Shown here: one piece after another, positions 27,499-36,481 of the stretch
Layout: the number at the start of each line of letters is the position of its first letter
Numbering within the stretch: position 1 is the stretch's first letter
Assembly: GCF_014203595.1 (NCBI RefSeq)
Contig: NZ_JACHJK010000001.1
Location: forward strand, 64,582-128,581
Direction of reading: 5' to 3'
Source: Streptomyces echinatus
GTDB lineage: Bacteria; Actinomycetota; Actinomycetes; Streptomycetales; Streptomycetaceae
Length of the DNA: 64,000 nucleotides
Made by a program: the position numbers and the translations under genes
Notes under the pieces: generated by a model
Told to the model about the DNA's origin: nothing
Database searches by the model: none
Seen by the model: the letters and a program-made list of their open reading frames with translations, nothing else

Positions 27499-29795
27499 CC
27501 GACGACCAGCACGGAGAGGGCACGCCCCAGGGCGGCGGACGCTGGAACCCGCTGCCCCAGGGCGACTACGACGACGGCGCCACCGCCTTCGTCAAACTCC
27601 CCGAGGGCGGGATCGACGCCCTGTTGGCCGGCGACAGCCCGCTGGCCGCGCCCGGACACGGCTACGTGCCGCCGCGGATAGCGGCCGCGCACGCCGCCCC
27701 CGACGACTGGCCCGTGCCCGACGGCGGCGGCCGGTGGCCCGACGCGAACGCCGCGCCCGCCCAGCCGCAGGGCACGGACGACCGGTTCACGTACCAGCCG
27801 GGCGCCACCCAGCACTGGACCTTCGAGGAGCCCGCGGCACCGGCCGCGCCGGGACACGACGTCACCGGCCAGTGGTCCATCCCCGTCGCCGGGGGCGATC
27901 TCCCGGACGAGTCGGGCGAGTACACCACCTCCTCGCTGGTCGAGCAGTGGGGCGGCACCCCGCCGGCCACGCTGCCCGGCGGCGCGCCGGCACCCTGGGC
28001 GACGGACGGCGCGGGCCGCGCGTGGGGCCGCACTCCGGCCCAGCCGGCCGCCCCCGACCACACCGACCTGCCCGACCACACCGGCGCCCACCCGGCGGGC
28101 GGCGCCCCCGCCCCGGAGGCGTACGCCCCGGAGGCCGGCTACGGCCACGGCACCGGGTACGCGGACCCCGGCCACACGGAGAGCGGCCGCACCGACGCGG
28201 GCCGCACCGACGCGGGCCACACCGGGAACGGGCACGCCGACGCGGGGCACGCCGGTAGCGGCCACGTGGACGCGGGTCGTGCCGGCCGTGGTTTCCCGGA
28301 CGCGGGTCACGCCGAGGGCGGTTTTCCGGACGGCCATGTGGACGCGGGTCACGCCGAGGGCGGCTTCCCGGGTGCCGGGCACGGCGAGGGCGGTCACCCG
28401 GATGCGGGTCACGGCGAGGGCGAGCACCCGGACGACGCTCACCCCCGGGCGGCCCACGCCGACGCCGGCCACGCGGACGCGGGTCACGGCGAGGGCGAGG
28501 GTGGTCACCCGGACGCCGGTGACGGCCTGGTCGGCTATCCGGACGTCCGTGACGGCCGGGCCGGGCACGCCGACGCCGGTCGCGCCCCGGCGGGCCACGC
28601 CGACGCCGGTGACGGTGACACGCACGGCGGTACGGACCTGTCCGCCGTGCCCGGGGAGCCCGTTCCGGCGGCGCGGCCGCAGGCCGGGCCGGGCGCGGCG
28701 GCGGGAGCGGATGCCCACGGCCTCGCCGAGACCCCTGAGCGCCCCGCTGACGCCTCCGCGGGCCACGAGCGGTCCGCCGACCCGGCAGCCGCGCCCCGGC
28801 CCGCCACAGCGGCCGCCACGGCCGGCCCGGCGGCGCCCGAGGGCCCGGTGACGGCGGGTCACCCGGCGCCCCAGGACGACCCGGCGGCCACGGCCGGCAC
28901 ACCTGACCCCGAGTCGGCCGGCGCCTCGTCGGCAGCCCCGCCCCGCGACGGAACCGCCGTACCCGGGACCGCCGTACCCGGGACCGCCGAGGCGCCCCTC
29001 TCCGAGGACGAGGCCGCCCAGGAGACCGACCCCGAAGGCGCCGGGGAACCGGACGCCGTGCCGCTGCCGTCGCACGACGACCACCCCCTCGCCTCCTACG
29101 TGCTGCGCGTCAACGGCGCCGACCGGCCGGTCACCGACGCCTGGATCGGCGAGTCCCTGCTGTACGTGCTGCGCGAACGGCTCGGCCTCGCGGGCGCCAA
29201 GGACGGCTGCTCACAGGGCGAGTGCGGAGCCTGCAACGTGCAGGTCGACGGCCGCCTGGTCGCCTCCTGCCTGGTCCCGGCGGTCACCGCGGCCGGCAGC
29301 GAGGTGCGCACGGTCGAGGGTCTGGCCGCGGACGGCCGGCCCTCCGACGTACAGCGCGCGCTCGCCCGGTGCGGTGCCGTGCAGTGCGGTTTCTGCGTGC
29401 CCGGCATGGCGATGACCGTGCACGACCTGCTGGAGGGCAACCCGGCGCCGACGGAACTGGAGACCCGCCAGGCCCTGTGCGGCAACCTGTGCCGGTGCTC
29501 GGGCTACCGGGGCGTCCTGGAGGCCGTCAAGGAGGTCGTCGCCGAACGCGAGGCGTCCCACGCCGGCCCCGGCACGGACGCGGACGAGGCACGGATCCCG
29601 CACCAGGCGGGACCCGGCTCCGGCGGCGTCCACCCGTCGGCGTTCGACACGCCGGGCGTGTTCGACACCCCGAAGACCGCCCCCGACGGCTACGGCGACA
29701 CCCAGGGCGGCGCGTACGGCGACCCGCCGGACCCGTACGGCACGCCGCCGGGACCGCAGGACCAGCACTACGGCCAGGACGGAGGCCAGGCGTGA
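27495..29795 (+). CDS. Xanthine dehydrogenase 2Fe-2S subunit with long disordered extension
   Basis: A 766-residue protein whose family is normally 150-200 residues. The C-terminal part, from about residue 533, is the standard two-cluster domain. Cluster one uses C572, C577, C580 and C592; cluster two uses C631, C634, C666 and C668. Before it lie about 530 low-complexity residues. Residues 215-380 repeat Gly-His-Ala-Asp-Ala and Gly-His-Gly-Glu-Gly units, and the rest is rich in Ala, Pro, Asp and Glu. The GTG start overlaps the FAD-subunit stop; no internal start was better supported. The extension's role is unknown; histidine content suggests metal binding. Confidence 0.88.
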   Translation: MTDDQHGEGTPQGGGRWNPLPQGDYDDGATAFVKLPEGGIDALLAGDSPLAAPGHGYVPPRIAAAHAAPDDWPVPDGGGRWPDANAAPAQPQGTDDRFTYQPGATQHWTFEEPAAPAAPGHDVTGQWSIPVAGGDLPDESGEYTTSSLVEQWGGTPPATLPGGAPAPWATDGAGRAWGRTPAQPAAPDHTDLPDHTGAHPAGGAPAPEAYAPEAGYGHGTGYADPGHTESGRTDAGRTDAGHTGNGHADAGHAGSGHVDAGRAGRGFPDAGHAEGGFPDGHVDAGHAEGGFPGAGHGEGGHPDAGHGEGEHPDDAHPRAAHADAGHADAGHGEGEGGHPDAGDGLVGYPDVRDGRAGHADAGRAPAGHADAGDGDTHGGTDLSAVPGEPVPAARPQAGPGAAAGADAHGLAETPERPADASAGHERSADPAAAPRPATAAATAGPAAPEGPVTAGHPAPQDDPAATAGTPDPESAGASSAAPPRDGTAVPGTAVPGTAEAPLSEDEAAQETDPEGAGEPDAVPLPSHDDHPLASYVLRVNGADRPVTDAWIGESLLYVLRERLGLAGAKDGCSQGECGACNVQVDGRLVASCLVPAVTAAGSEVRTVEGLAADGRPSDVQRALARCGAVQCGFCVPGMAMTVHDLLEGNPAPTELETRQALCGNLCRCSGYRGVLEAVKEVVAEREASHAGPGTDADEARIPHQAGPGSGGVHPSAFDTPGVFDTPKTAPDGYGDTQGGAYGDPPDPYGTPPGPQDQHYGQDGGQA

Positions 29796-32101
29796 GCAAC
29801 GAAGCCGGCATCGCGACCACCGCCGCGGAACCCGCCCCCGCGGCCGACCCGTTGCCGCACGGCATCGGCGCCTCCCTGCCGCACGCCGACGCCCGCGCCA
29901 AGACCGAGGGCACCTTCCCGTACGCGGCCGACCTGTGGGCCGAGGGCCTGCTGTGGGCGGCCGTGCTGCGCTCCCCGCACGCGCACGCGCGCATCGTGTC
30001 CATCGACACCACCCACGCGCGCGAGATGCCCGGAGTCCGTGCCGTCGTCACCCACGAGGACGTGCCCGGCACGCCCCGCCACGGCCGGGGCACGCCCGAC
30101 CGGCCGGTGTTCGCCTCCGAGGTCGTACGGCACCACGGCGAGCCCATCGCCGCCGTCGCCGCCGACCACCCGGACACGGCACGGATGGCCGCCGCCGCCG
30201 TCATCGTCGAGTACGAGGTGCTCGACCCCGTCACCGACCCGGAGCAGGCCTTCGAGGCCGAGCCGCTGCACCCCGACGGCAACCTGATCCGGCACATCCC
30301 GCTGCACCACGGCGACCCGGAGGCGGTCGGCGAGATCGTCGTCGAGGGCCTGTACCGCATCGGCCGCCAGGACCCCGCCCCGATCGGCGCCGAGGCCGGC
30401 CTCGCCGTGCCGCGCCCCGACGGCGGGGTGGAGCTGTACCTGGCCTCCACCGACCCGCACGCCGACCGCAACACGGCCGCCGCCTGCTACGGCTTGTCCC
30501 CCGATCGGGTGAAGATCGTCGTCACCGGGGTGCCCGGCGCCACGGCGGACCGCGAGGACCAGGGATTCCAGCTCCCGCTCGGCCTGCTCGCGCTCAGGAC
30601 CGGCTGCCCGGTGAAACTCACCGCCACGCGCGAGGAGTCCTTCCTCGGCCACGCCCACCGGCATCCGACGCTGCTGCGGTACCGCCACCACGCCGACGCC
30701 GAGGGCCGGCTGGTGAAGGTGGAGGCGCAGATCCTGCTGGACGCGGGCGCGTACGCCGACACCTCCTCCGACGCGCTGGCCGCCGCCGTCTCCTTCGCGT
30801 GTGGCCCGTACGTCGTCCCGAACGCGTTCATCGAGGGCTGGGCCGTCCGCACCAACAACCCGCCGTCCGGCCATGTGCGCGGCGAGGGCGCGATGCAGGT
30901 GTGCGCCGCCTACGAGGCGCAGATGGACAAGCTGGCGAAGAAGCTGGGCCTGGACCCGGCGGAGGTGCGGCTGCGCAACGTCCTGGCGACGGGCGACGTC
31001 CTGCCGATCGGCCAGACCGTGACCTGCCCGGCGCCGGTCGCCGAACTCGTGCAGGCGGTACGCGACTTCCCGCTGCCCGCCCTCCCGAAGGACACGCCCG
31101 AGGAGGACTGGCTGCTGCCCGGCGGCCCGGAGGGAGCGGGCGAACCGGGCGCGGTGCGCCGGGGCGTCGGCTACGGCCTGGGCATGGTGCACATGCTCGG
31201 CGCGGAGGGCGCCGACGAGGTGTCGACGGCGACGGTCAAGGTCCAGGACGGCGTCGCGACCGTGCTGTGCGCGGCCGTGGAGACCGGCCAGGGCTTCACC
31301 ACGCTGGCCCGGCAGATCGTCCAGGAGACGCTCGGCGTCGAGGAGGTCCACGTCGCGCCGGTCGACACCGACCAGCCGTCGGCCGGCGCGGGCTGCCGGG
31401 GCCGGCACACCTGGGTGTCGGGCGGCGCGGTGGAGCGGGCGGCGAAGATGGTCCGCACCCAGCTCCTGCAGCCGCTCGCCCACAAGTTCGGCATGTCGAC
31501 GGAGCTGCTCCAGATCACGGACGGCAAGATCACCTCGTACGACGGCGTGCTGTCGACCACCGTCACGGAGGCGCTGGAGGGCAAGGAGCTGTGGGCCACG
31601 GCCCAGTGCCGGCCGCACCCCACCGAGCCGCTGAACGCGGCGGGGCAGGGCGACGCCTTCGTGGGCCTGGCGTTCTGCGCGATCCGCGCGGTGGTGGACG
31701 TCGACGTCGAGCTGGGCTCGGTCCGCGTGGTGGAGCTGGCGGTCGCCCAGGACGTCGGCCGGATCCTCAACCCGTCCCAGCTGGCCGCCCGGATCGAGGC
31801 GGGCGTCACCCAGGGGGTGGGCATCGCGCTCACCGAGAACCTCCGTACGCCCCGCGGTCTGATCCGCCACCCCGACCTGACCGGTTACGCTCTGCCGACC
31901 GCCCTGGACGCCCCCGACATCCGGATCGTGAAACTGGTCGAGGAACGGGACGTGGTGGCGCCCTTCGGCGCCAAGTCGGTCAGCGCGGTCCCGGTGGTGA
32001 CGGCTCCGGCGGCGATCGCCTCCGCCGTCCGCGCGGCCACGGGCCGCCCGGTCAACCGTCTCCCGATCCGCCCGCAGGCGGCGGTGGTCACGGACCGCTG
32101 A
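29792..32101 (+). CDS. Xanthine dehydrogenase molybdopterin subunit
   Basis: A 769-residue catalytic subunit binding the molybdopterin cofactor and the purine substrate. It keeps the family order: the N-terminal domain (HADARAKTEGTFPYAADL) and the second, cofactor-binding half with GYGLGMVHMLG, GQGFTTLARQIV and the C-terminal PFGAKSVSAVPVV region, where the usual family glutamate (GxKGxGE) is replaced. That deviation weakens the substrate assignment, so a related molybdenum hydroxylase is possible. The GTG start overlaps the previous stop (GTGA). Confidence 0.85.
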   Translation: MSNEAGIATTAAEPAPAADPLPHGIGASLPHADARAKTEGTFPYAADLWAEGLLWAAVLRSPHAHARIVSIDTTHAREMPGVRAVVTHEDVPGTPRHGRGTPDRPVFASEVVRHHGEPIAAVAADHPDTARMAAAAVIVEYEVLDPVTDPEQAFEAEPLHPDGNLIRHIPLHHGDPEAVGEIVVEGLYRIGRQDPAPIGAEAGLAVPRPDGGVELYLASTDPHADRNTAAACYGLSPDRVKIVVTGVPGATADREDQGFQLPLGLLALRTGCPVKLTATREESFLGHAHRHPTLLRYRHHADAEGRLVKVEAQILLDAGAYADTSSDALAAAVSFACGPYVVPNAFIEGWAVRTNNPPSGHVRGEGAMQVCAAYEAQMDKLAKKLGLDPAEVRLRNVLATGDVLPIGQTVTCPAPVAELVQAVRDFPLPALPKDTPEEDWLLPGGPEGAGEPGAVRRGVGYGLGMVHMLGAEGADEVSTATVKVQDGVATVLCAAVETGQGFTTLARQIVQETLGVEEVHVAPVDTDQPSAGAGCRGRHTWVSGGAVERAAKMVRTQLLQPLAHKFGMSTELLQITDGKITSYDGVLSTTVTEALEGKELWATAQCRPHPTEPLNAAGQGDAFVGLAFCAIRAVVDVDVELGSVRVVELAVAQDVGRILNPSQLAARIEAGVTQGVGIALTENLRTPRGLIRHPDLTGYALPTALDAPDIRIVKLVEERDVVAPFGAKSVSAVPVVTAPAAIASAVRAATGRPVNRLPIRPQAAVVTDR

Positions 32102-32347
32102 GCCCGCCGCCCGGCGAGCCGCCCCCGGCGGTCGCGTCCGGCGGGCTCCACCTCCCGTGGGCGGTCGGACGCGCAATGGGCGCGCGCCGCGCGCGCAACG
32201 GGCGCGTGCCGCCCGGCGTCTTCTCCCGTGCGGGCCGTTGTCAGTGGGGCGGCGTAGTGTGCCGAGCAGTTGAGGGCACCTGCCCGGGAGGCGCCGTACG
32301 ACGGTGTACGCACGCCTGTCACGCACGGGGAAGAGCGCGGGGGAGCG

Positions 32348-33505
32348 ATGGGCACGACCGACGCCGAGTTTCCGGCGATCACGCTGACCGAGGCGGAGCT
32401 CGGCCGCCACATCACGCACGCGCCGACACGGGGTCTGCTCACGGGCGCCGGCCTGCCCGCGGAGACCGACCTGCTGACCTTCTCCCCGCTGCGCACCTAC
32501 GGCCTGCGCACGCTCGCCGACGCCGCCGACGGCCCGTTCCGTGTGGCGGAGGAACTGCGCGGCCGTCTGGTGATAGGCGAACTCCTCACCCCGGCCGGCA
32601 GGGAGCGCGAGTCGATCCTGCTCGACGGCACCACGGGCGAGCTGACGACGGCCTACCTCTTCGACCCGTCCGACCCGCGCCCCTTCGCGCCCTCCCTGCA
32701 CACGCTGCTGCGCTTCGCCGCGGTCACCGAGGAACTGGCGGGCCTGCGCGGCCGATTCGCCTCGCTGGCGGGCCGGTACGGCCCCGAGACGGTGACCGAG
32801 GCCTCCCGCCGCCTCCTCACCCTCTTCGAGGAGGGCACGGACGGCGCGGTCCCGCCGTACTGGAAGGCGGCGGCCCTGATCCGCCCGCTCTCCCTCATCG
32901 CCGGGCCCGGCACGGTCTCGGGCCTCACCCTGGACGTGCCCGCGCGCGTTCTGGAGCAGGAGTTCGGGCACGGCAGGGTGGCCCGCTTCGAGGAGGTCGA
33001 CTTCCCGGCGACGCTCACCCACGAACCGACCCGCCGCTTCCTGCGCGGGACGGGGCTGCCGGAGGAGGCGGTCTTCTTCCGCGCCGACACGGACGTGCCC
33101 CTGCCGACGCTGCGGGAGTACTTCGCACAGGAGCACCCCGACCGACCCGCCCCGGACCTCCCGGCCCACTGCGACCACCTGATCCGCCTCGGCTATCTGC
33201 TGGAGGAGAACAGCCTGGTGGTCGACGGCAGAACGGGCAGGGTGCTCACGTACAGCGAGCCGGACGCGACGCTCCACTCCCTCAACACCGACGTGTCCAC
33301 CCTGGCCTTCACCCTCTGGCTCATCCACCACGAGCGCACGATCGACGCCCACCTCGGCCACGAGCTGGCGACACACGCCTACGACCACCTGGTGGCCGCG
33401 ATGATCCACACCCTGAACGCCCTGGACCCCACCGGCACACTGCCGGCCACGTCCTGGCACTACTGGACGGAGCTCTTCCAGGACGAGGCGGGCGGGGTGT
33501 TCTGA
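32348..33505 (+). CDS. Tandem SUKH-4-like protein
   Basis: A 385-residue protein made of two similar halves. The first (about residues 15-190) begins ITLTEAELGRHITHAPTR, the second (about 205-385) begins VDFPATLTHEPTRRFLRG, each followed by a Gly-Leu-Pro segment and an acidic beta-rich core. This fits SUKH-4 immunity-type domains, which neutralise nuclease or deaminase toxins of polymorphic toxin systems. ATG 32348 follows GGGGGAGCG. No toxin gene lies next to it, so an immunity role is inferred only from family. Confidence 0.75.
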   Translation: MGTTDAEFPAITLTEAELGRHITHAPTRGLLTGAGLPAETDLLTFSPLRTYGLRTLADAADGPFRVAEELRGRLVIGELLTPAGRERESILLDGTTGELTTAYLFDPSDPRPFAPSLHTLLRFAAVTEELAGLRGRFASLAGRYGPETVTEASRRLLTLFEEGTDGAVPPYWKAAALIRPLSLIAGPGTVSGLTLDVPARVLEQEFGHGRVARFEEVDFPATLTHEPTRRFLRGTGLPEEAVFFRADTDVPLPTLREYFAQEHPDRPAPDLPAHCDHLIRLGYLLEENSLVVDGRTGRVLTYSEPDATLHSLNTDVSTLAFTLWLIHHERTIDAHLGHELATHAYDHLVAAMIHTLNALDPTGTLPATSWHYWTELFQDEAGGVF

Positions 33506-33515
33506 GCCACCCCGC

Positions 33516-33556
33516 CGGTCCTGGGCCGGCGGACGCCGTCCCCCGGCCCAGGACCG
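33516..33556. terminator. Hairpin between convergent SUKH and MerR genes
   Basis: A 14-bp stem (33516-33529 with 33543-33556) with a 13-base loop lies in the 63-base gap between the convergent stops. Confidence 0.75.
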
Positions 33557-33568
33557 CCGGGACCGGGA

Positions 33569-34390
33569 TCAGGCCCGGATCACCGGTGCCTGCAGTTCCG
33601 TCACCCAGTCGTCGCGGTTCTCCGGGCACTCCAGGTTGATCTCCCGGGGGTAACCGGTGGACCGGTAGCCGCCCGCGTCGGTCCAGCGGGCCAGGGTCTG
33701 GGCGGTGGGCAGCACGGTGTCCATCGAGCCGCGGTGCACGATGGTCGCCGCCTCGTCGATGGCGGGCAGGTCGCGGACGCGGAAGGCGCCGTCCCGGAGC
33801 GGGGCGGAGACCTGGACGGCGGCGTGGACGGTGATCCGGCCGCCGCCCTCCGGGGCGTCCTCGTAGAAGGCGATGCCGGGACCCGTGGGGCTGATCCCCG
33901 CGGTCTCCAGGCGCCGGAACAGCTCGTCGTAGAGCGGTCCGATGACCGGTCCGATGTCCTCGGGGGCGAAGCTCGCGGCGGTCGCGGTCAGCTCCGCGAC
34001 CCGGACGGCGGGGACGTGTTTGATGACGACGTCGTCGGTGGGCATGTGCCCCTCACTCTCGATCGCTCGGAGCCTCGCCTCGACCTGGACCAGCCGCGCT
34101 TCCGCGGTGGCCACGGCGGTTTCCAGTTCGGCCCGCCGCAGCCGCAGCATGGCCCGCAGCTCCTCGGTGCCGGCCTTCTCGTCCACGATGTCCCGGACCT
34201 GCTGAAGGGTGAAGCCGAGGTCCTTCAGCGCGATGATCCGGTTGAGGCGGGCGAGCTGGGCGGCGGTGTAGTGGCGGTAGCCGCTCGAGGGGTCGACATG
34301 GGCCGGGCGCAGCAGTCCGGTGGCGTCGTAGTGACGCAGCATCCGCACCGAGACGCGGCCGTGCCGGGCGAAGTCTCCGATGGTGAACAT
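33569..34390 (-). CDS. MerR-family regulator with GyrI-like sensor domain
   Basis: A 273-residue transcription regulator. The N-terminal MerR HTH (MFTIGDFARHGRVSVRMLRH, residues 1-70) is followed by a long coiled coil (about 75-120). The C-terminal GyrI/AraC-effector-like domain (about 125-270) binds small hydrophobic or cationic ligands in multidrug regulators such as BmrR. ATG 34390 follows GGAGG. It ends tail to tail with the SUKH gene and has no adjacent exporter, so its target is unclear. Confidence 0.88.
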   Translation of the reverse strand: MFTIGDFARHGRVSVRMLRHYDATGLLRPAHVDPSSGYRHYTAAQLARLNRIIALKDLGFTLQQVRDIVDEKAGTEELRAMLRLRRAELETAVATAEARLVQVEARLRAIESEGHMPTDDVVIKHVPAVRVAELTATAASFAPEDIGPVIGPLYDELFRRLETAGISPTGPGIAFYEDAPEGGGRITVHAAVQVSAPLRDGAFRVRDLPAIDEAATIVHRGSMDTVLPTAQTLARWTDAGGYRSTGYPREINLECPENRDDWVTELQAPVIRA

Positions 34391-34477
34391 GACGCCTCCG
34401 AGTCGACCGCCTGACACGGTGTGAGGGTCAAGAAACTACTCGCCCGCGGCCGCGCCGAGACCACCCGAGCCACAGAG

Positions 34478-34506
34478 AGGGCGGCACCCCCGCGGGGTGC
34501 CGCCCT
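34478..34506. terminator. Hairpin beside the left attachment repeat
   Basis: A perfect 13-bp stem (34478-34490 with 34494-34506) with a 3-base loop. Together with the tRNA fragment at 34530-34574 it resembles the original tRNA terminator displaced by the island; a similar hairpin lies at 38380-38406. Confidence 0.8.
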
Positions 34507-34529
34507 TTCGTTCTGCATGGTCAGGCAGG

Positions 34530-34574
34530 CAGAGGCCGTGGCGGGATTCGAACCCACGTAACTCGCTTTGCAGG
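34530..34574 (-). repeat. Left attachment repeat (tRNA-Cys 3' fragment)
   Basis: Identical over 45 bp to 38430-38474. On the minus strand it is the anticodon arm, T arm and acceptor 3' strand of a tRNA without its 5' half, so it is not a functional tRNA. Confidence 0.9.
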
Positions 34575-35087
34575 TTTGTCCGCGCTGAGAAGAGCGTGAT
34601 TCGGGCTCGTTCATGGCCATTCAATCTCGTGCAGCCTTGTTGGCCCCGGTGCCGACTGAACCGCTCCGGACGTCCACGCACGACGACGAATGAGACGGAA
34701 ACTGAGACGGGTCGTGGCTGAACCAGCCAGCAAGGCACGGTAGTTGCCGGAGGTGTCGATCTGTATCGGCTGCGCGCCAGGATGCCTCCGGGGTGTGTCG
34801 ATCCGAGCTCTGCAGCGACCGGTTCGCTGCGATGTGCAGAGCCCTTCATGACGTCTTGGCCACCTAGGGACAGTGGAAGCGACCCGCAGCGGATGCGACT
34901 CCACCTGATTGGTGGTCTTCTGGAAGAAGGATTTGGCACGCCGTGATCACTAGGGCTCTGCTAAGGCGGGCATACGGCACACGATCGGTATGGCCCGTGC
35001 AGACTCCCGGGCAGCGTCTGCCAGTCGCTTCGTGGACACAACAAGCAGTCAAGCCTGATCGCCTTCCAGTCGCCCCGGAGGCACTCG
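34575..35087. other. Island left end, no gene seen
   Basis: No frame here has a believable start and composition. It contains the motif GAGACGGAAACTGAGACGG at 34692-34710 and, just before the protease, a GGAGG ribosome-binding site at 35077-35081. Likely the attachment flank and protease promoter. Confidence 0.5.
34692..34711 (+). repeat. Paired GAGACGG motif, copy 1
   Basis: Two GAGACGG units spaced 12 bases apart. Identical over 20 bases to 38351-38370 near the other island end, and close to 37027-37046. Its repeated position near both attachment sites suggests integrase arm-type binding sites. Confidence 0.55.
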
Positions 35088-36218
35088 ATGACGACCCAGA
35101 AGCAGACAGTGGCTCCCCCCCTGCGCTACGCCAGTAACGGCGCGCGGCCCCTGACGCCACGTGAACTCACACAGCTGCCACCCAGCCTTGGAACCGGGGA
35201 GCGGCCTGCCGAGTTGGTTGAGCTGGCCGGCCGCCAGAGCATCCATGTCTTCGCCGATGGTGATGGCCCCCCAGAGCCGGAGATCTGCCGCGTGGATGGA
35301 GCCGAGGGTAATTTGTGGCGTGTCGATGTGCCGGTCGGGACCGCAGGCGACGTTGCCTTGCCTGGCAGGACGGCGATCCGCGGCCGCCCACGAGAGCCGG
35401 TGTCCGACGCTGATTTGGCACCCTATCGTCCGGAGTGGCTCGACCTCTTCTATGTGCCACGCGTTCTTCCCAGCCGTAGGAAAAAGCCGATCAAACCACT
35501 GGATGGGGATACGCTGCAGCCGAGATGGGTCATCGGTCCCGACAACCGGCAGGAACTGAACGAAACAAGCTGGCCCTGGGGCTGCGTGGGTAAAATCTTT
35601 ACCAGCGCGGGATGGGAAGGCTCAGGGGCACTCGTTGGCCGCCGCGTTCTCCTCACGGCCGGCCATGTGGTGCCATGGGCTGACGTCGCAGCAGGCAATT
35701 GGTGGATGCGTTTCGTGCCTGCGTGCTACAACGGCAAGTCGCTCCATGGCGCTGGCGTTCAATCCTACGTCTCGGATGTATCCGGCTTCAACCCAGACTT
35801 GGAAGGTGGCGCGTCAGCGGGCTGGGACCGGGCTGTTTGCCGACTGTATGAGCCGCTCGGGAATCCACTCGGTCACTTCGGAACGCTGCCCTACGACCCT
35901 GCTTGGAACGGCCAGCGGTGGTGGATCAATATGGGTTACCCCGGCCACATGTGGTTCCTGGGGGCGAGCTACGAGAGTGGCATCAGTATCAACGGCGCCA
36001 ATAGTGACCTCCACAGAGGCCTAGAATGCCGCCATTTCGGCGACATCACTCCTGGCAATTCCGGTGGCCCGATGTTCACCTTCTTCGGTGCGGGCAATCC
36101 CCGCATCGTTGCCGTTCAGTCCTCGGACAGTGCGGATGGAGACATGGTCAACTTTGCGGCCGGCGGCCCAGGACTGGACGACGACGTGGCTTGGGCACGC
36201 GCCAACTGGCCCGCCTGA
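35088..36218 (+). CDS. Cytosolic trypsin-like serine protease
   Basis: A 376-residue S1-fold protease with its full triad visible: His193 in LLTAGH, Asp247 in WDRAV and Ser325 in TPGNSGGP. There is no signal peptide or membrane helix. A 150-residue N-terminal region rich in Pro and Arg precedes the protease core and could hold a sensor or pro-segment. ATG 35088 is 6 bases after CCGGAGG. A terminator follows, so it is transcribed alone. Intracellular trypsin-like domains recur as effectors in bacterial conflict systems, so a defence role is plausible but inferred. Confidence 0.8.
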   Translation: MTTQKQTVAPPLRYASNGARPLTPRELTQLPPSLGTGERPAELVELAGRQSIHVFADGDGPPEPEICRVDGAEGNLWRVDVPVGTAGDVALPGRTAIRGRPREPVSDADLAPYRPEWLDLFYVPRVLPSRRKKPIKPLDGDTLQPRWVIGPDNRQELNETSWPWGCVGKIFTSAGWEGSGALVGRRVLLTAGHVVPWADVAAGNWWMRFVPACYNGKSLHGAGVQSYVSDVSGFNPDLEGGASAGWDRAVCRLYEPLGNPLGHFGTLPYDPAWNGQRWWINMGYPGHMWFLGASYESGISINGANSDLHRGLECRHFGDITPGNSGGPMFTFFGAGNPRIVAVQSSDSADGDMVNFAAGGPGLDDDVAWARANWPA

Positions 36219-36233
36219 CCACGACTCTGCGTG

Positions 36234-36261
36234 AGGGGCCGACAGCTTGCTGACGGCCCCT
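36234..36261 (+). terminator. Terminator after the protease gene
   Basis: An 8-bp stem AGGGGCCG (36234-36241) pairs with CGGCCCCT (36254-36261) and is followed by TTCTGCTC. It lies 15 bases past the stop. Confidence 0.65.
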
Positions 36262-36481
36262 TTCTGCTCGTTCACACCGGAGGTGTCTGCTTGAGGGCAG
36301 GTTGATGGCGCCGCTTGCCGCGCCGGGTTCCATGACTCGGGGGGCTGCCCGTAGGAGCAGGACGCCGGTGGTCGGCTCGGGCCAGGAAGGCATCGAGCCG
36401 GGTAAGGGCGTGATCACCAGGCGGGTCTCGGCTCCCTTTCTAACCTCGGAGCCTCTCGTCCATCACTTGCGAGGTGTTTCG

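Noticed and set aside
26475..29795. 1106-residue version of the 2Fe-2S subunit starting at 26475
   Set aside because: The upstream third is an out-of-frame reading of the FAD subunit; the coupled GTG at 27495 is the natural start.
30400..33639. 1234-residue plus-strand frame over the XDH large subunit and SUKH gene
   Set aside because: It is a high-GC antiphase frame; the known subunit and SUKH frames account for the coding signal.
34497..34721. Short frame ending TTNETETETGRG as an integrase C-terminus
   Set aside because: The resemblance rests on the GAGACGG DNA repeat; no integrase domain, RBS or longer frame supports it.
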